Shown here: piece by piece, positions 12,169-23,400 of the stretch
Layout of the letters: each line of letters begins with the position of its first letter
Numbering within the stretch: position 1 is the stretch's first letter
From: Ilyonectria destructans
Taxonomy: Eukaryota; Ascomycota; Sordariomycetes; Hypocreales; Nectriaceae
DNA length: 64,000 nt
Reading direction: 5' to 3'
Assembly (NCBI GenBank): GCA_020740775.1
Contig: JAHEWK010000009.1
Span: 2,356,001 to 2,420,000, forward strand
Position numbers and translations under genes: made by a program
Notes under the pieces: model-generated
Database searches by the model: none
Seen by the model: only the letters and a program-made list of their open reading frames with translations
Told to the model about the DNA's origin: nothing

Positions 12169-12678
12169 ATGGCTGAGGCGACTCTGGATCCGGAAATTCC
12201 AGGCTATCCACCTCCAGTTCGTTATCCCAGCCGGGCTTCGATTGCTTTGCAGCTTATGCAGCCCCCAGCCCAATTTCCCTATATGAGTGGGACGACGAAT
12301 CAAGCTCAAACATCGGTCCTCTCATATGGAGCCTCGGCTTCTGACGGAACTTCAAATCCTTATGGAATATCGAATCCTCTCGGGACCTCGACTCCCTATA
12401 GAACACCGAACCCTTGCGGAACTCGTGGGCTCAACTCCGACAACTATGTCTTCTGCTGGAAACCCTCCGTGCCGCGTCGCAGCAAGCACGACTGCGGCGT
12501 TTTGGCCATCACACGGGCGCCGCATGTCCAAAAAGAAATCAACGGTTCCAAATACAGGCTCGCCCGTCAAGTCGCCATGTTCGCTAACCTCACGTATCCC
12601 AAGGCCCGGTGGCCAGAGCTCACGGTGGGTAAATGGTCCAAGCTGCTGGTCCAAGACTTTGCCAGGCCAGAACATTAG
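12169..12678 (+). CDS. Hypothetical protein with Asn-Pro-Gly-Thr repeats, low confidence
   Basis: A 169-residue frame starts at the ATG at 12169; upstream in-frame codons lack an ATG, so a 5' exon may be missing. Residues about 45-85 hold four to five imperfect copies of a SNPYGTS/NPLGTST motif, encoded by near-repeats of GGAACTTCAAATCC type. The C-terminal half is basic with two Cys residues (CWKP, DCGV) and ends 85 bases before the tRNA. No family is recognised. The repeats and lack of homology could equally mark a decayed or de novo frame. Confidence 0.3.
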   Translation: MAEATLDPEIPGYPPPVRYPSRASIALQLMQPPAQFPYMSGTTNQAQTSVLSYGASASDGTSNPYGISNPLGTSTPYRTPNPCGTRGLNSDNYVFCWKPSVPRRSKHDCGVLAITRAPHVQKEINGSKYRLARQVAMFANLTYPKARWPELTVGKWSKLLVQDFARPEH

Positions 12679-12763
12679 TATATTTATAAATATATTAACT
12701 CTGGGATTAAGTATAACTAGTCTCTATTTAAAAGTATTTATATGCTAACAGGCAAAAAGGAAA

Positions 12764-12850
12764 TCCCCGAGACCTGGCTCGAACAGGTGACCTTTCGGTA
12801 ACGAAGGTGGCAGTTACAGCCGAACGCTCTTCCAGCTGAGCTACTCGGGG
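12764..12850 (-). tRNA. tRNA-Tyr(GUA) with 14-nt intron
   Basis: The minus strand folds as a tRNA. The acceptor stem is CCCCGAG/CTCGGGG with discriminator A, the D stem GCTC/GAGC, the anticodon stem TTCGG/CCGAA and the T arm ACCTG-TTCGAGC-CAGGT. The anticodon loop begins CTGTAA, giving anticodon GTA (Tyr). Fourteen extra bases follow position 37, the canonical site of tRNA introns and usual for eukaryotic tRNA-Tyr. The B box GGTTCGA-type sequence is replaced by TGTTCGAGCC, still acceptable. Total length is 87 nt. Confidence 0.95.
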
Positions 12851-13142
12851 AGTCGCTAAGGAAGACAGGGTCTTTGCTTGGCGATTTGGCGGCCTCATTC
12901 ACTATAGTTAGCCTCGGGGTTAGTCACTCAGTAATCTGACCTAGTGCGGCTTGATTAATCGTCTTCTTAACCACTGTATTACAAAGGAAAGTAAACTTTG
13001 AATTGATTTCTATGTGCCGAAACGCCTAGACTTGTACTCTACATATTACTATGTTACACATCCACTATATTGTATCGCTGAAATGTTCCCTTACTCCTTC
13101 TGGTTCTTTGCTGATGCAGTAACAGACGCTGATGACTCCGAA

Positions 13143-14393
13143 CTATGGAAAAAAAGACCGCATCCTGAGATTTGCGATATGCATCAACGCAATGGACTGG
13201 TAAATGTGTAGCCCTCCAGGAGGGATGACGATGTACAAATTAGAGCATTGTTCATCGTCTGGTCGAAATTTGTTGTAGTACGCTGCTTTGCCGTGGACAG
13301 ACACAGATTGCATTGCACGCCGGTAGCCACTCTGCGTCATCCATGCTTGCAGGCCCGTCTGTCCAGACACATTGCGGAGGTCGCTGAATGGCTCGTAGCC
13401 AAGACTGAGGTAGTCGATTCCAGCTTTGGCAAGAAGTTTCATGGCGGTAATGACGAGCAGGTCTGTTATTCCTCGCGGCGCTGTAGACGAGGCGACGCAG
13501 GGGTCTAGGTGGAATCCGTTGTTGGCGCCGAGACAGCGGAGGGCTGCGAGACCGTTGACACATCCATCGCGGTCCTTGGTATAAAGAAATAGGGTTACGT
13601 CGGGGCGGGAAAAGAGATCGTAAACAGTGACAAAGGCCTGTGAGTTTGCACCATGGCTGCAGTTGCGCTCCTTGCGCCAACCATCATAGAGCTGCTGCAG
13701 CTCGATCTGAAGCAATGGATCACTGTGCATGGTGCTTGGACTGTAGAGATAGAGAGTAACTCCCCCTCGCTTCTGGTCCAGCAGCTGTCGAGTCTGGCTA
13801 ATCATCCGCTTCCCCGCGCCTTTGAGAAGCACCGGGTTCGTCAATGGGTTGACGACTCGTTCGCGACCGAAATGCAGCGTGGCCCAGTTGCATTCTCGGG
13901 CATATTCGGCAAACGTTTCGCTCATCCCCATGAACGCGATGCCCAGCCCGAGCTTCGACCGAAACTGGCTGAGCTCCTCTAACAACTCTCCGAAATTATC
14001 TGGTGCGCAGAGAGGGTCGCCCGTGACGATGACGGTGTGACTTTCAATCTTGTATAGTAGCGCCCCGTAGCCCCGTTGGCTAGTGAAAAGCTTGTAGGAA
14101 GGGTCGAGGATTCCCATGTGAGCCGCTCGTCCGTATCGTTGATATGCGCGATCGAAGTCGTTGTGTTGGTCGGCGTCGGATTTTGTTTCTGGGTGCGGTA
14201 CCGCAAGGTACGTCGCATGCTCGTTGAGGGATGGCGGAGGCGTAGGGACGCCATGGTTGAGACAAGGTTTGGTAGGAAGGCCTCTGATGTCAGGGGAAGA
14301 ATCGAAGACGGCACATAGGCTAGTGATGAGATGGCATGTTGTGTCGAGGCTGGTGGCTGTGATCGAAGATCTCGGGAGCGACAATGTCGACAT
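13143..14393 (-). CDS. DUF2156 protein, putative tRNA-dependent lipid aminoacyltransferase (ergosteryl-glycine synthase-like)
   Basis: A single exon of 416 residues starts at the ATG at 14393 (MSTLSLPRSS), after an A-run; more upstream codons have no ATG. The body matches the DUF2156/LPG-synthase C-terminal fold shared with bacterial MprF. Marks include RYGRAAHMGILDPSYK, GDPLCAP, FMGMSETFAEYAR, an ARG-type RITDLL region and DYLSLGYEPFSDL near the end. Family knowledge: stand-alone fungal DUF2156 proteins (ErgS) move glycine from Gly-tRNA to ergosterol, and the fused form ErdS uses aspartate. I infer a similar role, but amino acid and acceptor are not readable. The tRNA-Tyr 300 bases downstream is probably coincidental. 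A TATATATA lies about 115 bases upstream. Confidence 0.75.
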   Translation of the reverse strand: MSTLSLPRSSITATSLDTTCHLITSLCAVFDSSPDIRGLPTKPCLNHGVPTPPPSLNEHATYLAVPHPETKSDADQHNDFDRAYQRYGRAAHMGILDPSYKLFTSQRGYGALLYKIESHTVIVTGDPLCAPDNFGELLEELSQFRSKLGLGIAFMGMSETFAEYARECNWATLHFGRERVVNPLTNPVLLKGAGKRMISQTRQLLDQKRGGVTLYLYSPSTMHSDPLLQIELQQLYDGWRKERNCSHGANSQAFVTVYDLFSRPDVTLFLYTKDRDGCVNGLAALRCLGANNGFHLDPCVASSTAPRGITDLLVITAMKLLAKAGIDYLSLGYEPFSDLRNVSGQTGLQAWMTQSGYRRAMQSVSVHGKAAYYNKFRPDDEQCSNLYIVIPPGGLHIYQSIALMHIANLRMRSFFP

Positions 14394-15742
14394 TTTTTCT
14401 GCTAATTCGTAGAGGTTTATGATAAACAATTTGGAGCAATCGCTCTCGCCTGATCTTGCTGATTATCTGCTCTATACCAAAACCTCAACCCACGGATATC
14501 CTTCGTATATATACAGCTCAAATTACCACCCAGGCACAGCCCTCCCCGTCGTCATCAGGACATCTCGCACGGAAATGCCCGAATGCGGATGCCTCAGCTC
14601 ACCACGTCGTCGCCGTGGCTGATAGCAGTGCAGATTGGACAACTGAGCACTGCCATGGCTCGTGTACTTCTCCTTCAGCCCAGCCCGGCACTCGGCTGTC
14701 GTATTGCGCGTCTGTCTAACTCGACAGGCTGTATCGTAGACGATTTAGTGGGGCGACGGACTGATATTCGGATATTCGGCTGCCTTGTGGAGCTTCCCCA
14801 AGCCACGAGAGGGAGACGCTTTGTCTGGATTGGGTACGGGCGAAGCACAGCCTCGTTCGGTGTTACGAGCCGGGATGGAGTCTAGAGCCTATTGGAGCCT
14901 TATTAAACAATTGCCATGTGTTTCAATCTTACTTCATTTTACGAGGGCTGATTGAGCATTGGCCGTCGTGGCTGAAATGGAGTAGTATCTGGCATAGGCC
15001 TCCGGAGACTTATGCCCTCTTTCAATGAAGCAGCTCTAATAATAAATGCCCCAATGGGGAAGTGAAAGAGCGGATCTAAAGTAATCCATCCAATAATTCC
15101 AAGGCTAGTCAATCGAGACTCCGCGCCATAGTCTATTTTGTGGCCCCTCCAGTCAGCCTTGGGAACATCCGCAAGCCGTCCGGCCCGTTTCTTTGCAGGT
15201 GGAACAAATGCGCTTGGGCTCTTTGTAGTCTTGCCCTAGATTAGCTGAACTGTTCAGCCACAGGGGTTGTGTTCGGGACTTTGGATAGCAACACCCTTGA
15301 AATAGATGCCTAGATCTCGGCCACTTCTGATTAGTGTGGCAGGTGCCGAGGCTTGTGATATGGGGAATCCGTGTATTCTCGTATTCAATGTACTTTTGAA
15401 TTGATCATTAAAACCGACTGCTTTTTTTTATTAATGAAAAAAGGATGCCTAGGTTGGACAAGGGAAGCTAGTAAAGGTTGAGGCACAGTGCGCACCCTAT
15501 AGCCCGGCCATAATCACCATATTTCGGAACATGCAGGCCATTTCTGTAGATGTTGAAAAAAAGATTTCTGTTTTTCAGGAGCGAGTAGGCTCAGAATTGA
15601 TTTCACCAAACCCACTGATCTGCGTGCCTATACTCCATTTATGTTAAAGTACCAATCCTATCATCACGTCCCATCTCTTCCTCATTCCTCATACCCAAAT
15701 CCGTTGAAACAAACTAACTGGCCCGCCAGAACATAAAATCAT
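14394..15742. other. Intergenic, no gene recognised
   Basis: The upstream part serves the DUF2156 promoter. Short plus-strand frames at 14419-14885 lack family marks. The rest (14900-15742) is unremarkable, with AT-rich runs such as a T tract at 15422 and A tract near 15556. Confidence 0.55.
14506..14513 (-). promoter_or_regulatory. TATA-like box upstream of the DUF2156 gene
   Basis: TATATATA lies about 115 bases upstream of the ATG at 14393. It is the only strong TATA match in that promoter. Confidence 0.3.
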
Positions 15743-18605
15743 TTAATCAAAATCATGATGGAAAGTGCCCCGAAGGGGCAGCTCGCCGTCAAAGTTGGCC
15801 GGCTCCTTCTTCATGTGTCGATCAAAGCTCTGCGTCGACATCTGCACCTTCTCAAACAAAGCGCGGTCCAACACCGGAGCCGCAGGCGGTAGCTGGCCAC
15901 GGCTTCGAGCCAGCTCAGCCTGCTTGGTGTAGTTGTGAACCGCGAGGCTGGACGTGATCTGGAAGGCGCTTCGGATCTGTCGGCCGTTCCAGCAGCCGGT
16001 GGACCGAGCCAGTTCCTCGTAGTGCTTGGTGGCAAAGTCAATCACATCGTTCTCCTTGATGACGATGGCGGGCTCGCCGGTCATCTTGTGGCGCTCCTGC
16101 TCAATCTCCTTGAGCTTCGCAATGTTCAGGCGGAAGATGTCGCGAGTCTGGGTCTTGTCGAGAGGAGGCTGCGTAGATTGTTAGTTTGACAAGCCGATAT
16201 GAGAAAAGGAGGGAGAAACTTACGTAGTAGAGAGACAGGTGGATACGAGACTTAAACGCCTCGTCGATGGTACCCACGCGGTTGGTGGTGAGGAACAGAA
16301 GACCGTTGTAGTACTCGAGAACTCGGAGGAAGACGGAAACCAGCGCATTCCTCTTCATGTCGAGCTTGGAACGCTGCGCGAGGAAGACATCGGCCTCGTC
16401 CAGCAACAGAACGCAGTCCCACAGATGGGCCAGGCGGAACACATTCTTCAGCGACGACTCGACCTCGTGGGGCGTCAACCCAAGATCACCGCAAGTAATG
16501 ACAAACAGCGGCTTGTGATTCTCCATGGCGACAGCCTCAGCAGTGGCCGTCTTTCCCACACCGGGCACACCGTGAAGCAGCACGACCAAACCGCGTCCCT
16601 TGCCCTGGATCAGATCCTGCCCGGGCCCTTCAGTCGCCGTGTCGGCATAGCGGCGCTCCAGAATCTTCTTCTGGAAATGCGACGTCACCAGCCCGCGCAC
16701 CACGTCCTTGTACTCGGCCTGGATTCGCAGGTTCTCGAACACGCCGGCCTCGCGGCGCACCGGCTTGAGCAGGTTCAGGTCGATGGGCAGGAAGCGGCGC
16801 TCGCGGAGGGCGTAGGCAAACATGCGCTTGGGGAGCAGCACGAGGTCCTCGTCGCGCAGGTCCAGCGCCTTGGGGTTCGTCTCGAAGTTGCGCGAGCCCT
16901 GGACGCGGGCGCGCAGGAACGAGTCGACGCTGAGGTTCTCGCGGCGCTGGCGCAGCTCGACGCCGTCGGCCTTTTGGACGATCTCGCTCTGGGAGTATGC
17001 GAGCGACTGGCGCGAGCCGTTGAACCAGTGCTGGATGGGCATGTCGTCGTCTTCAATCTCGCATCGGACGGACTTGTTGACCGTCACCTGATGGAACCTG
17101 GGCCGCCAGTCGGGCATCTTCTGGTACGCCTCGGTGAGATCGACGACGACGTCACTCTCGACGAACTCGGGATGGCGCATCTTCTGGTAGTCCTCGTTGT
17201 CCAGAATCTCATTCTCGGGGTCGGTGCCGTGGGCCGGCGGGTTCCTGGTCAGCGTCCAGGCGTTGTACTGCTGGTGGCGGTCTTCCAGATACTTGCCGAA
17301 GCTGCGGCCCTGGTCCTTGAGCGACTCGAGGAGCTCCGTGTGCTTGTGGCGGTAGCGGATGGGGAAGACTTCCAGCGACTCGATGGAGCGCTCGCCGACG
17401 AAGGCCTCGATGTCGAACTTGCGGCGCACTGCGCCAAAGGCCGCGCCGTCGTGGTCGACATAGTAGGCTGAGACTGAGAACTTGGCGTTGTCGACCTTTT
17501 CGGTCTCGTCCAAGAAGAACTCCCATCCAGATGAGGGATACGCAATCTGGGGCTCAGGTGCCTCGACGCGGTAGATGCGCCAGACTTCGTGGTATCGACC
17601 ACCAGTCTCACCCGCGGCTGGCATGTAGATGAGGTCGCCAACGCGGAAGAGAGACCACAGGTCGTCGAACTTGACCTTTTCTGCGTCTCCGCCGTTGAAC
17701 TGATCGTACAGCGGCATGATCTCAGTGTCAACGAAGTCGACATAGCATCGCATGTCCCGCAGAGCCTCAGGGCTGTCCATGAGACCGTCAAAGTCCTCGT
17801 CGGCATTCGAATCGACAGACTGCAGAGACTCGGTGTCGTCGTCGTCGCCGCTTTCCTCGTTTCCTTCCTCAGAGTCAAGGGCATCCTCGACAACCTCAAC
17901 CTCTTCGCTATCCACACTCTCGACTTCCTCGCCAAGCTCCTCGACATCGGCCCACTTCTCCTCCAGCGTGGCCAAGATTTCCCGCATCTTGGGCTGGAAG
18001 TACACCAACGCCTTGAAGGGCCGCATGAAAGTGCGCGGAGTTGACCGTTGCTCCGTGTCGTTAAGCAATGAGGTCAGGTGGCCAAGAACAGGCTGCGATT
18101 GGATGCGGACGCGCTGAATGTCACCACTCGGCGCTTGCACAAACTCGCTGCGCTTGTCCCGCTTGATCTTCTCGGCCGGTTCGTGTCTCTGCTGGGGAGG
18201 GCCATTGCTGCGAAGATTCATGTAGCTCTGGCGAACACGCGCAGCCTGCTCGCGCCGACGGTATCCCTGCTCGCGGCGGATCTGGCCCTGGAGACTAGAC
18301 CCATCCACCAGGACGTCAATGGCATAATCAGGCTCATCAATGTCCTGGAAGCGGTTCTTGAAGTGCTCAAAGTTGACCTTGCGGACTTCGGGGATCTTGG
18401 GACGCCATTTGGCCGCAGTTCGGCGAATATCAGCGAGGATGCGATCGCGACGCTCTGCTTCCTTCTGGAGCGCCATGAACTCCTCGTCATACTCGCGAAG
18501 ACGGCGCTGTGAAGGGGCAGCCGTGGTACGCTTTGAAGGGGGAGGCGGGGGGCGGCGGCCACCACGGCCATTAAGTCGGGATCCTGTCTGCTTAGTTCGC
18601 GCCAT
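15743..18605 (-). CDS. Large AAA+ ATPase with DUF7025-like region and H3-tail-like N-terminus
   Basis: Exons on the minus strand are 18605..16224 and 16168..15743 (55-nt intron), giving 935 residues. A basic, Pro-rich N-terminus is followed by an acidic stretch (about residues 220-260, ending in GDDDD). Next is a DUF7025-type region (LWSLFRVGDLIYMP, HEVWRIYRVE). The AAA module has Walker A GVPGVGKT at about 678, Walker B VLLLDEAD at about 732 and sensor-1 LFLTTNRV. The intron removes a stop and restores PPLDKTQT after RIHLSLYY. The family belongs to uncharacterised fungal AAA ATPases. The chosen ATG at 18605 has ATCATGG context; an in-frame ATG at 18662 would add 19 residues. The first residues, MARTKQT, equal the histone H3 tail. 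Confidence 0.9.
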
Positions 18606-19284
18606 GATAAATTTGACAAAGATCAACGCTGAAAGAGGGAGCAAATAACGAGAGATGTGCAAAAAGATGGGTTTAAGAGTTGGTTTCGAGCTTCAGAGTG
18701 CTCGAGAAAGCTGATGAAGAAAGAGGAGTAATTAACCAGTCGGCGATAAACGACTATTTAAATACAACAGCTATCAATCTCATTCGCCTCTTCAACCCTC
18801 CAAGGCTGACTCACACCGATGTTAAAGTCTCACTTGCAGGTTGTCTGCCTGTTGAGCTTCGGCAGTGCGCAGGCAGCAGCAGGCGCTAGAAGACGTGAGC
18901 CTATAAGCGTGGGAATTGAGGCTCCACATGTAATCATCGTTAATGCACGCCCGGCTTATCTTGCATATTACTGGAGCTTCTCTAACGGCATAGGACCTCA
19001 AGCGCATAGGGACTTTCGACTGTAGGGAAGCTAGGCAACTTAGCCGATCTATTCTGTTTCAGTACTTGGAGTTAATTAGGTGCGTGAATATAGTCACTGG
19101 AATCTGCTGCGCGTGGTATTCAGTGACAGCTCACAGCTTAGCCGAAGTTCAGCCAATCCACATTTCAACTGTAGCTACCCTATACTCTCGACGCATTTAC
19201 GCAAGCTGCACTAAAAGAAGAAAAGATCTCAAGCAAGCCAACATTGAAAGAATAATAACCCCAAAAATAGTACCAACTGGCAAA

Positions 19285-19512
19285 ATTATAGAGATAGCAG
19301 AGATAGTAAAGATGGCAGAATTAGTAAAGATGGCAGAGATGGCAGAAATGGTAAAGATGGCAGAGTTGGTAGAGGTAGTAGAGATGGTAAAGATGTCAGG
19401 GGTAGTAGAGATGGTAAAGATGTCAGAAGATAGCAGAGATAGGAGAGATGTCAGAGGTGGTAGAGGTGGTAGAGATGTCAGAGGTGGTAGAGATGGTAGA
19501 GATGGTAGATAG
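19285..19512 (+). repeat. 9-bp purine minisatellite (AGATGGTAR-like)
   Basis: About 25 imperfect units of AAGATGGCA/GAGATGGTA follow each other, drifting to GAGATGTCA and AGAGGTGGT at the right end. Read as protein, it would give a Met-Ala-Glu/Val-Lys-Met low-complexity string and then an Arg-Gly-Gly string. That composition argues for a repeat, not a gene. Confidence 0.75.
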
Positions 19513-19587
19513 ATAACAGGACATGTTTGATACAGCAGTGTACATATGGCTCCAAATTCCGAAAATTGTTACAGATCTGGAAATTGA

Positions 19588-19680
19588 ACCTACGACCCCC
19601 CGAAGGGGGAGGTGGGCAGCGGGAGAGCTCAGAAGCTTAGCCTTGCTAAACCCGTCATTGCTCCCCCGCCGCTGTTAGAT
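19588..19680 (-). other. Structured tRNA-like/Pol III-like element, uncertain
   Basis: On the minus strand a TAGCAAGGC-type A-box-like word is followed by a CCCCC-TTC-GGGGG hairpin and then GGTTCAATTTCC, close to a B box. A 10-bp stem, GCGGGAGAGC against GCTCCCCCGC with one mismatch, encloses the middle. It does not fold as a standard tRNA. It could be a tRNA pseudogene or a tRNA-derived SINE fragment. Confidence 0.25.
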
Positions 19681-20475
19681 GGATGGTGAATTTTGGATTA
19701 TAAAGGTGACTCTGGAAACCCTTTTGGTTCGTGATCCACAGGCGTCCTGACCGAGACTGTGGCTCACCGTAGGGTGGCGCACCAGACTGTGGCTGGTGGC
19801 TCACCACGATGTGGCTTTTCAGCGCGCTCCACTTCTACAACTGCGACATGTCGAGATGATTGGATCGGTTCGCAATGACAGCGAGGGAGAAAAGGTGATT
19901 GGACACGCGAGTCACGATAGTTGGCAATTCGCCCTGGCGAGTTAGCGCTATGTCCTGGGGAAGGCGGGGCGGTGGAGATACACCACGGCGGTCTTGTGAA
20001 GCTGGGGATGTATGGCGCGGGGAGCTTTTAGTGAGTGGACCGCTGCGGGGTTCTTGTCTTCTTGTTTCTTGGCTGTATTCTTCGGGCTATTATTTCCCGA
20101 CTTGTTGTGATGGGCCTTGTGCTAACTCGTTGTTTTCATCGGCTCATTGCTGACCGACTCAGGCTCTAACGGCCGGCCTTCTCTCCGCCACTGTGATGGA
20201 GCTATTCCTGAAGTAGTATTGTCCTCTTGGCTGAGTCGTTCGTTGCCATATGGTACGCTCCGCGCTGAGGCAATAAACGACGCCCCATCAAACATCCACC
20301 CATTTAAACTACCTGGTTCATGCCCCGTGACTTTTGGAGTATGGATACTGCGTGCTAACCTCCAAGCCCGGCCTCGGCCCCGCGTTTCTGATGCTTCTGT
20401 TGCATTTAGTTACTCCGCATCCCCCACAAACTCGCCTCGTCCATTCTCTAACTCCAGACACACGAGGCGGAAATT

Positions 20476-23400
20476 ATGTTTGAGGAAGAGTTTGTCCAGT
20501 TTGCCGCTTCGGCCGGCTCTGTCGACCTTGTAGGTGCTTCCATTTTGGTTGACGCTTCAGACTTCCCCGGCCTTCAAAGAGCATGTCGCGATCTGGCCCA
20601 GGACTTTGGCCGTGTGACGAGCGGCACCGCCAACCCCGTCATTGAAGTCGGATCCGAATACGACTCACTCGACCTGAAGACGGATACAGCCATCATTGTG
20701 GGCAGCCTCTGCTCAAGTCGCATCCTTCAGCTCCTCGAGAAATCTGGAAAATTGAACGTCGACAGTATCCGCGGCAAGTGGGAGTCTTTTACCACAGCTG
20801 TCATTGACAATCCATTTGCCTCTTGCAAAAGAGCACTTGTCATAGCTGGCAGTGACAAGAGGGGAGCAATATTTGGCACCTACACTCTGTCCGAGCAAAT
20901 TGGTGTTTCCCCGTATGCTTGCGCTCCATCCTTGTGTGGCTGACTTGATCCTGATCTTGTACAGCTGGTACTGGTGGGCAGATGTGCCATCCAAAAGCCA
21001 TTCTCAGATCCATGCCTCTCAAAAGTCGACAGTCCATGGAGAGCCAAGTGTGCGATACCGCGGCATCTTCCTCAACGATGAAGCCCCCGCACTTACTGGT
21101 TGGGTCTTGGAGAAATACGGTGCTTACAACTCGGAATTCTACAAGAATGTGTTTGAACTGCTTTTGCGACTAAAGGTAAACTTATAGCTGTTGATTCCCA
21201 CCCACATGAACCATCTCACGGCCAGACTGGCTGACACTGCTAGGCCAACTTCATGTGGCCCGCCATGTGGCCAGGCTACCCAAACCCCGGCGCCTCCTTC
21301 TTTGTCGATGATCCAAAGAACCAAAGCATAGCAGACGAATATGGCATAATGGTCTCAACGTCCCATCATGAGCCCATGCAGCGTCTATCCAACGAATGGT
21401 TCGACGAGAACCCAGATGGCAGCTGGAACTGGTTGACCAATAAAGACAAGATTACTGAATTCTTCAAAGGCGGTGCGGAGCGCGCTCAAGGATATGATTC
21501 GTACTTTACTCTCGGCATGAGGGGCGAGTACGATAAGAAGATGGCTGGTGATGACCCTGCAGCCGTTGTTCAAGATGTTATTACCGCCCAACGCGAGGTG
21601 TTTAGGCAGGTGTATGGAAGCGAGGACGCAGTGCCACGTGAGTATTGGACCACAGACCCCCGAGGCTACCTCTGACATGCTACAGAGCTCTTTGCTGTGT
21701 ATAAAGAGGTCCAGTACCTCTTCGAAACCGGCCGGATCAATGTCCCAGATGATGTCACGCTACTTTTCCAGGATGACAACTTTGGTACAATTCGCCGTCT
21801 CCCTACCACCAAGGAAGCCGAGAGGAAAGGTGGTGCTGGAGTAAGTTTTGCCTGAAATCCATATTCTAACATGACTGACGTTAAATAGGTTTACTACCAT
21901 CTCGAGTACGTCGGATCCCCTCGCAGCTACAAGTGGATCAACAGTAATTCCTTGGTATGATCGCTTCGTGGAAGTCTTGTTTAGATGTGCTAATTTAGAA
22001 AGGGAAAAATATGGCATCAGTTGATGCAAGCCTATCACCGCAAAGCGAGGCAGATTTGGGTTTTTAATGTCGGCGACCTCAAACCTCTGGAGATTCCCAT
22101 GACGTTTGCTATGGCTCTCGCATGGAATGTGGACAACATTCCATCAGATGGCATTCAGAAATTCCTCGGCAACCTAGCAGAGCGTCAATTCGGTCAGGAA
22201 CTATCCGCGGATGTTAGCTCTGTCTGGCACGGCTACGATCGTCTAGCATCCCTGAGAAAGCACGAGCACATCGAGCCTGACACCTTTTCCCTGCTCCATT
22301 ACAACGAAGCAGAAATCATTCTACATCGCTGGAAGGACCTACTTGACCGAGCTGTTGCGCTACACCGTCGTACCACTCCGGAACAAAAGGCAGCTTCGTT
22401 CCAACTCATTCTGCACCCAGTCAAAGCCTCATACATCTACGTCGCACTGCAGATTATGCGAGCAAAGAACCAGCTCTACGCGCGTCAACGCCGAAACTCT
22501 GCCAACAAGGCTGCTCAAACCGTCTTGGACCTGTTCGATGCGGACTTTGATCTCTCGGAAGAGTTTCACGCGCTCTTGGATGGCAAGTGGAATCACATGT
22601 TGATGCAGACGCATTATGGCTACGAGGAAACTTGGCATGCACCGTCGCGCGATATGATCAGTGGGCTATGTTACGTACAAAGACGTCAGAATTCCAACCC
22701 GATTGTTGGCCAAATGGGCGTCGCCATCGAGGGTCATGAAGGCGTCAGACCGGGCCGCATCAATGAGGAGTCGGAGCGAACGCATCCTAGCAGGCGAGAT
22801 TTGGTGCCAGGTGTCACGCTGGGACTCATGAGCCGCTATGGACCGGAAAAGCGATGGTTCGAAATCTTCACGCGTGGAACACCGCAGATCCATTGGTCAG
22901 CATCGGCGCCATATCCATGGATGAAGCTGTCGGTTACATCTGGGGCTCTCGTTCCAGGCGAGGATGATGCGCGGGTCGATATCTCTGTCGACTGGAGTGA
23001 AGTGCCAGAGAGCTTCGATGAAGAGACGCTGATTGTTATTCGATCTGAAGAGGGGGATCTGGAGCATGTTCATCTCCCAATTACTGGCCGACGAGTACCG
23101 GATACCTCTCAAAACGGTTTTGTTGAAGGATGTGGATTTGTCTCTATCCCGGCTACGGGGTGTGATATCAAATCTCCTTACATCGCTTTACCTGATGCCG
23201 GAAGACTGGAAAGTGGCTCAGTAGCTCTCCAGTCCTCTTTTCCAAAGGAAGCTGAGACCTTCTTCCTGACCTACCCCTTTTACCTCTTCTCGGAACCTTC
23301 TTCTCCAACTTTGCTACTTTACTTCGCGACCACCTTGGACATTTCTCCCGAAGACATCTTGTCTTATGACTTGAAATTTGACGATGGCGAGGCAACGAAC

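Larger units (their letters stand above)
10305..12763. other. Mostly unassigned; two low-confidence short ORFs
   Basis: No known family is recognised between the G1 peptidase and the tRNA. Two plus-strand frames (11158..11511 and 12169..12678) have somewhat gene-like composition and are listed separately with low confidence. Confidence 0.5.
18606..20475. other. Intergenic with 9-bp repeat array and a structured element
   Basis: The promoter of the AAA ATPase lies at the left end (TTTAAAT at about 18757). A 9-bp purine-rich repeat array fills 19285..19512. A hairpin-rich, Pol III-like segment covers 19588..19680. Near 19755-19815 the word AGACTGTGGCT occurs twice. No gene is recognised. Confidence 0.55.

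Noticed and set aside
12764..14393. Functional link between tRNA-Tyr and the DUF2156 gene
   Set aside because: Known fungal DUF2156 enzymes use Gly or Asp tRNAs and tRNA genes are scattered; adjacency is probably chance.
16239..17471. 410-codon plus-strand frame over the AAA ATPase
   Set aside because: Shadow of the GC-rich coding strand; no domain and no consistent start context.
19066..19512. 148-codon protein over the 9-bp repeat
   Set aside because: The frame exists only because the unit length is a multiple of three; composition is pure repeat.
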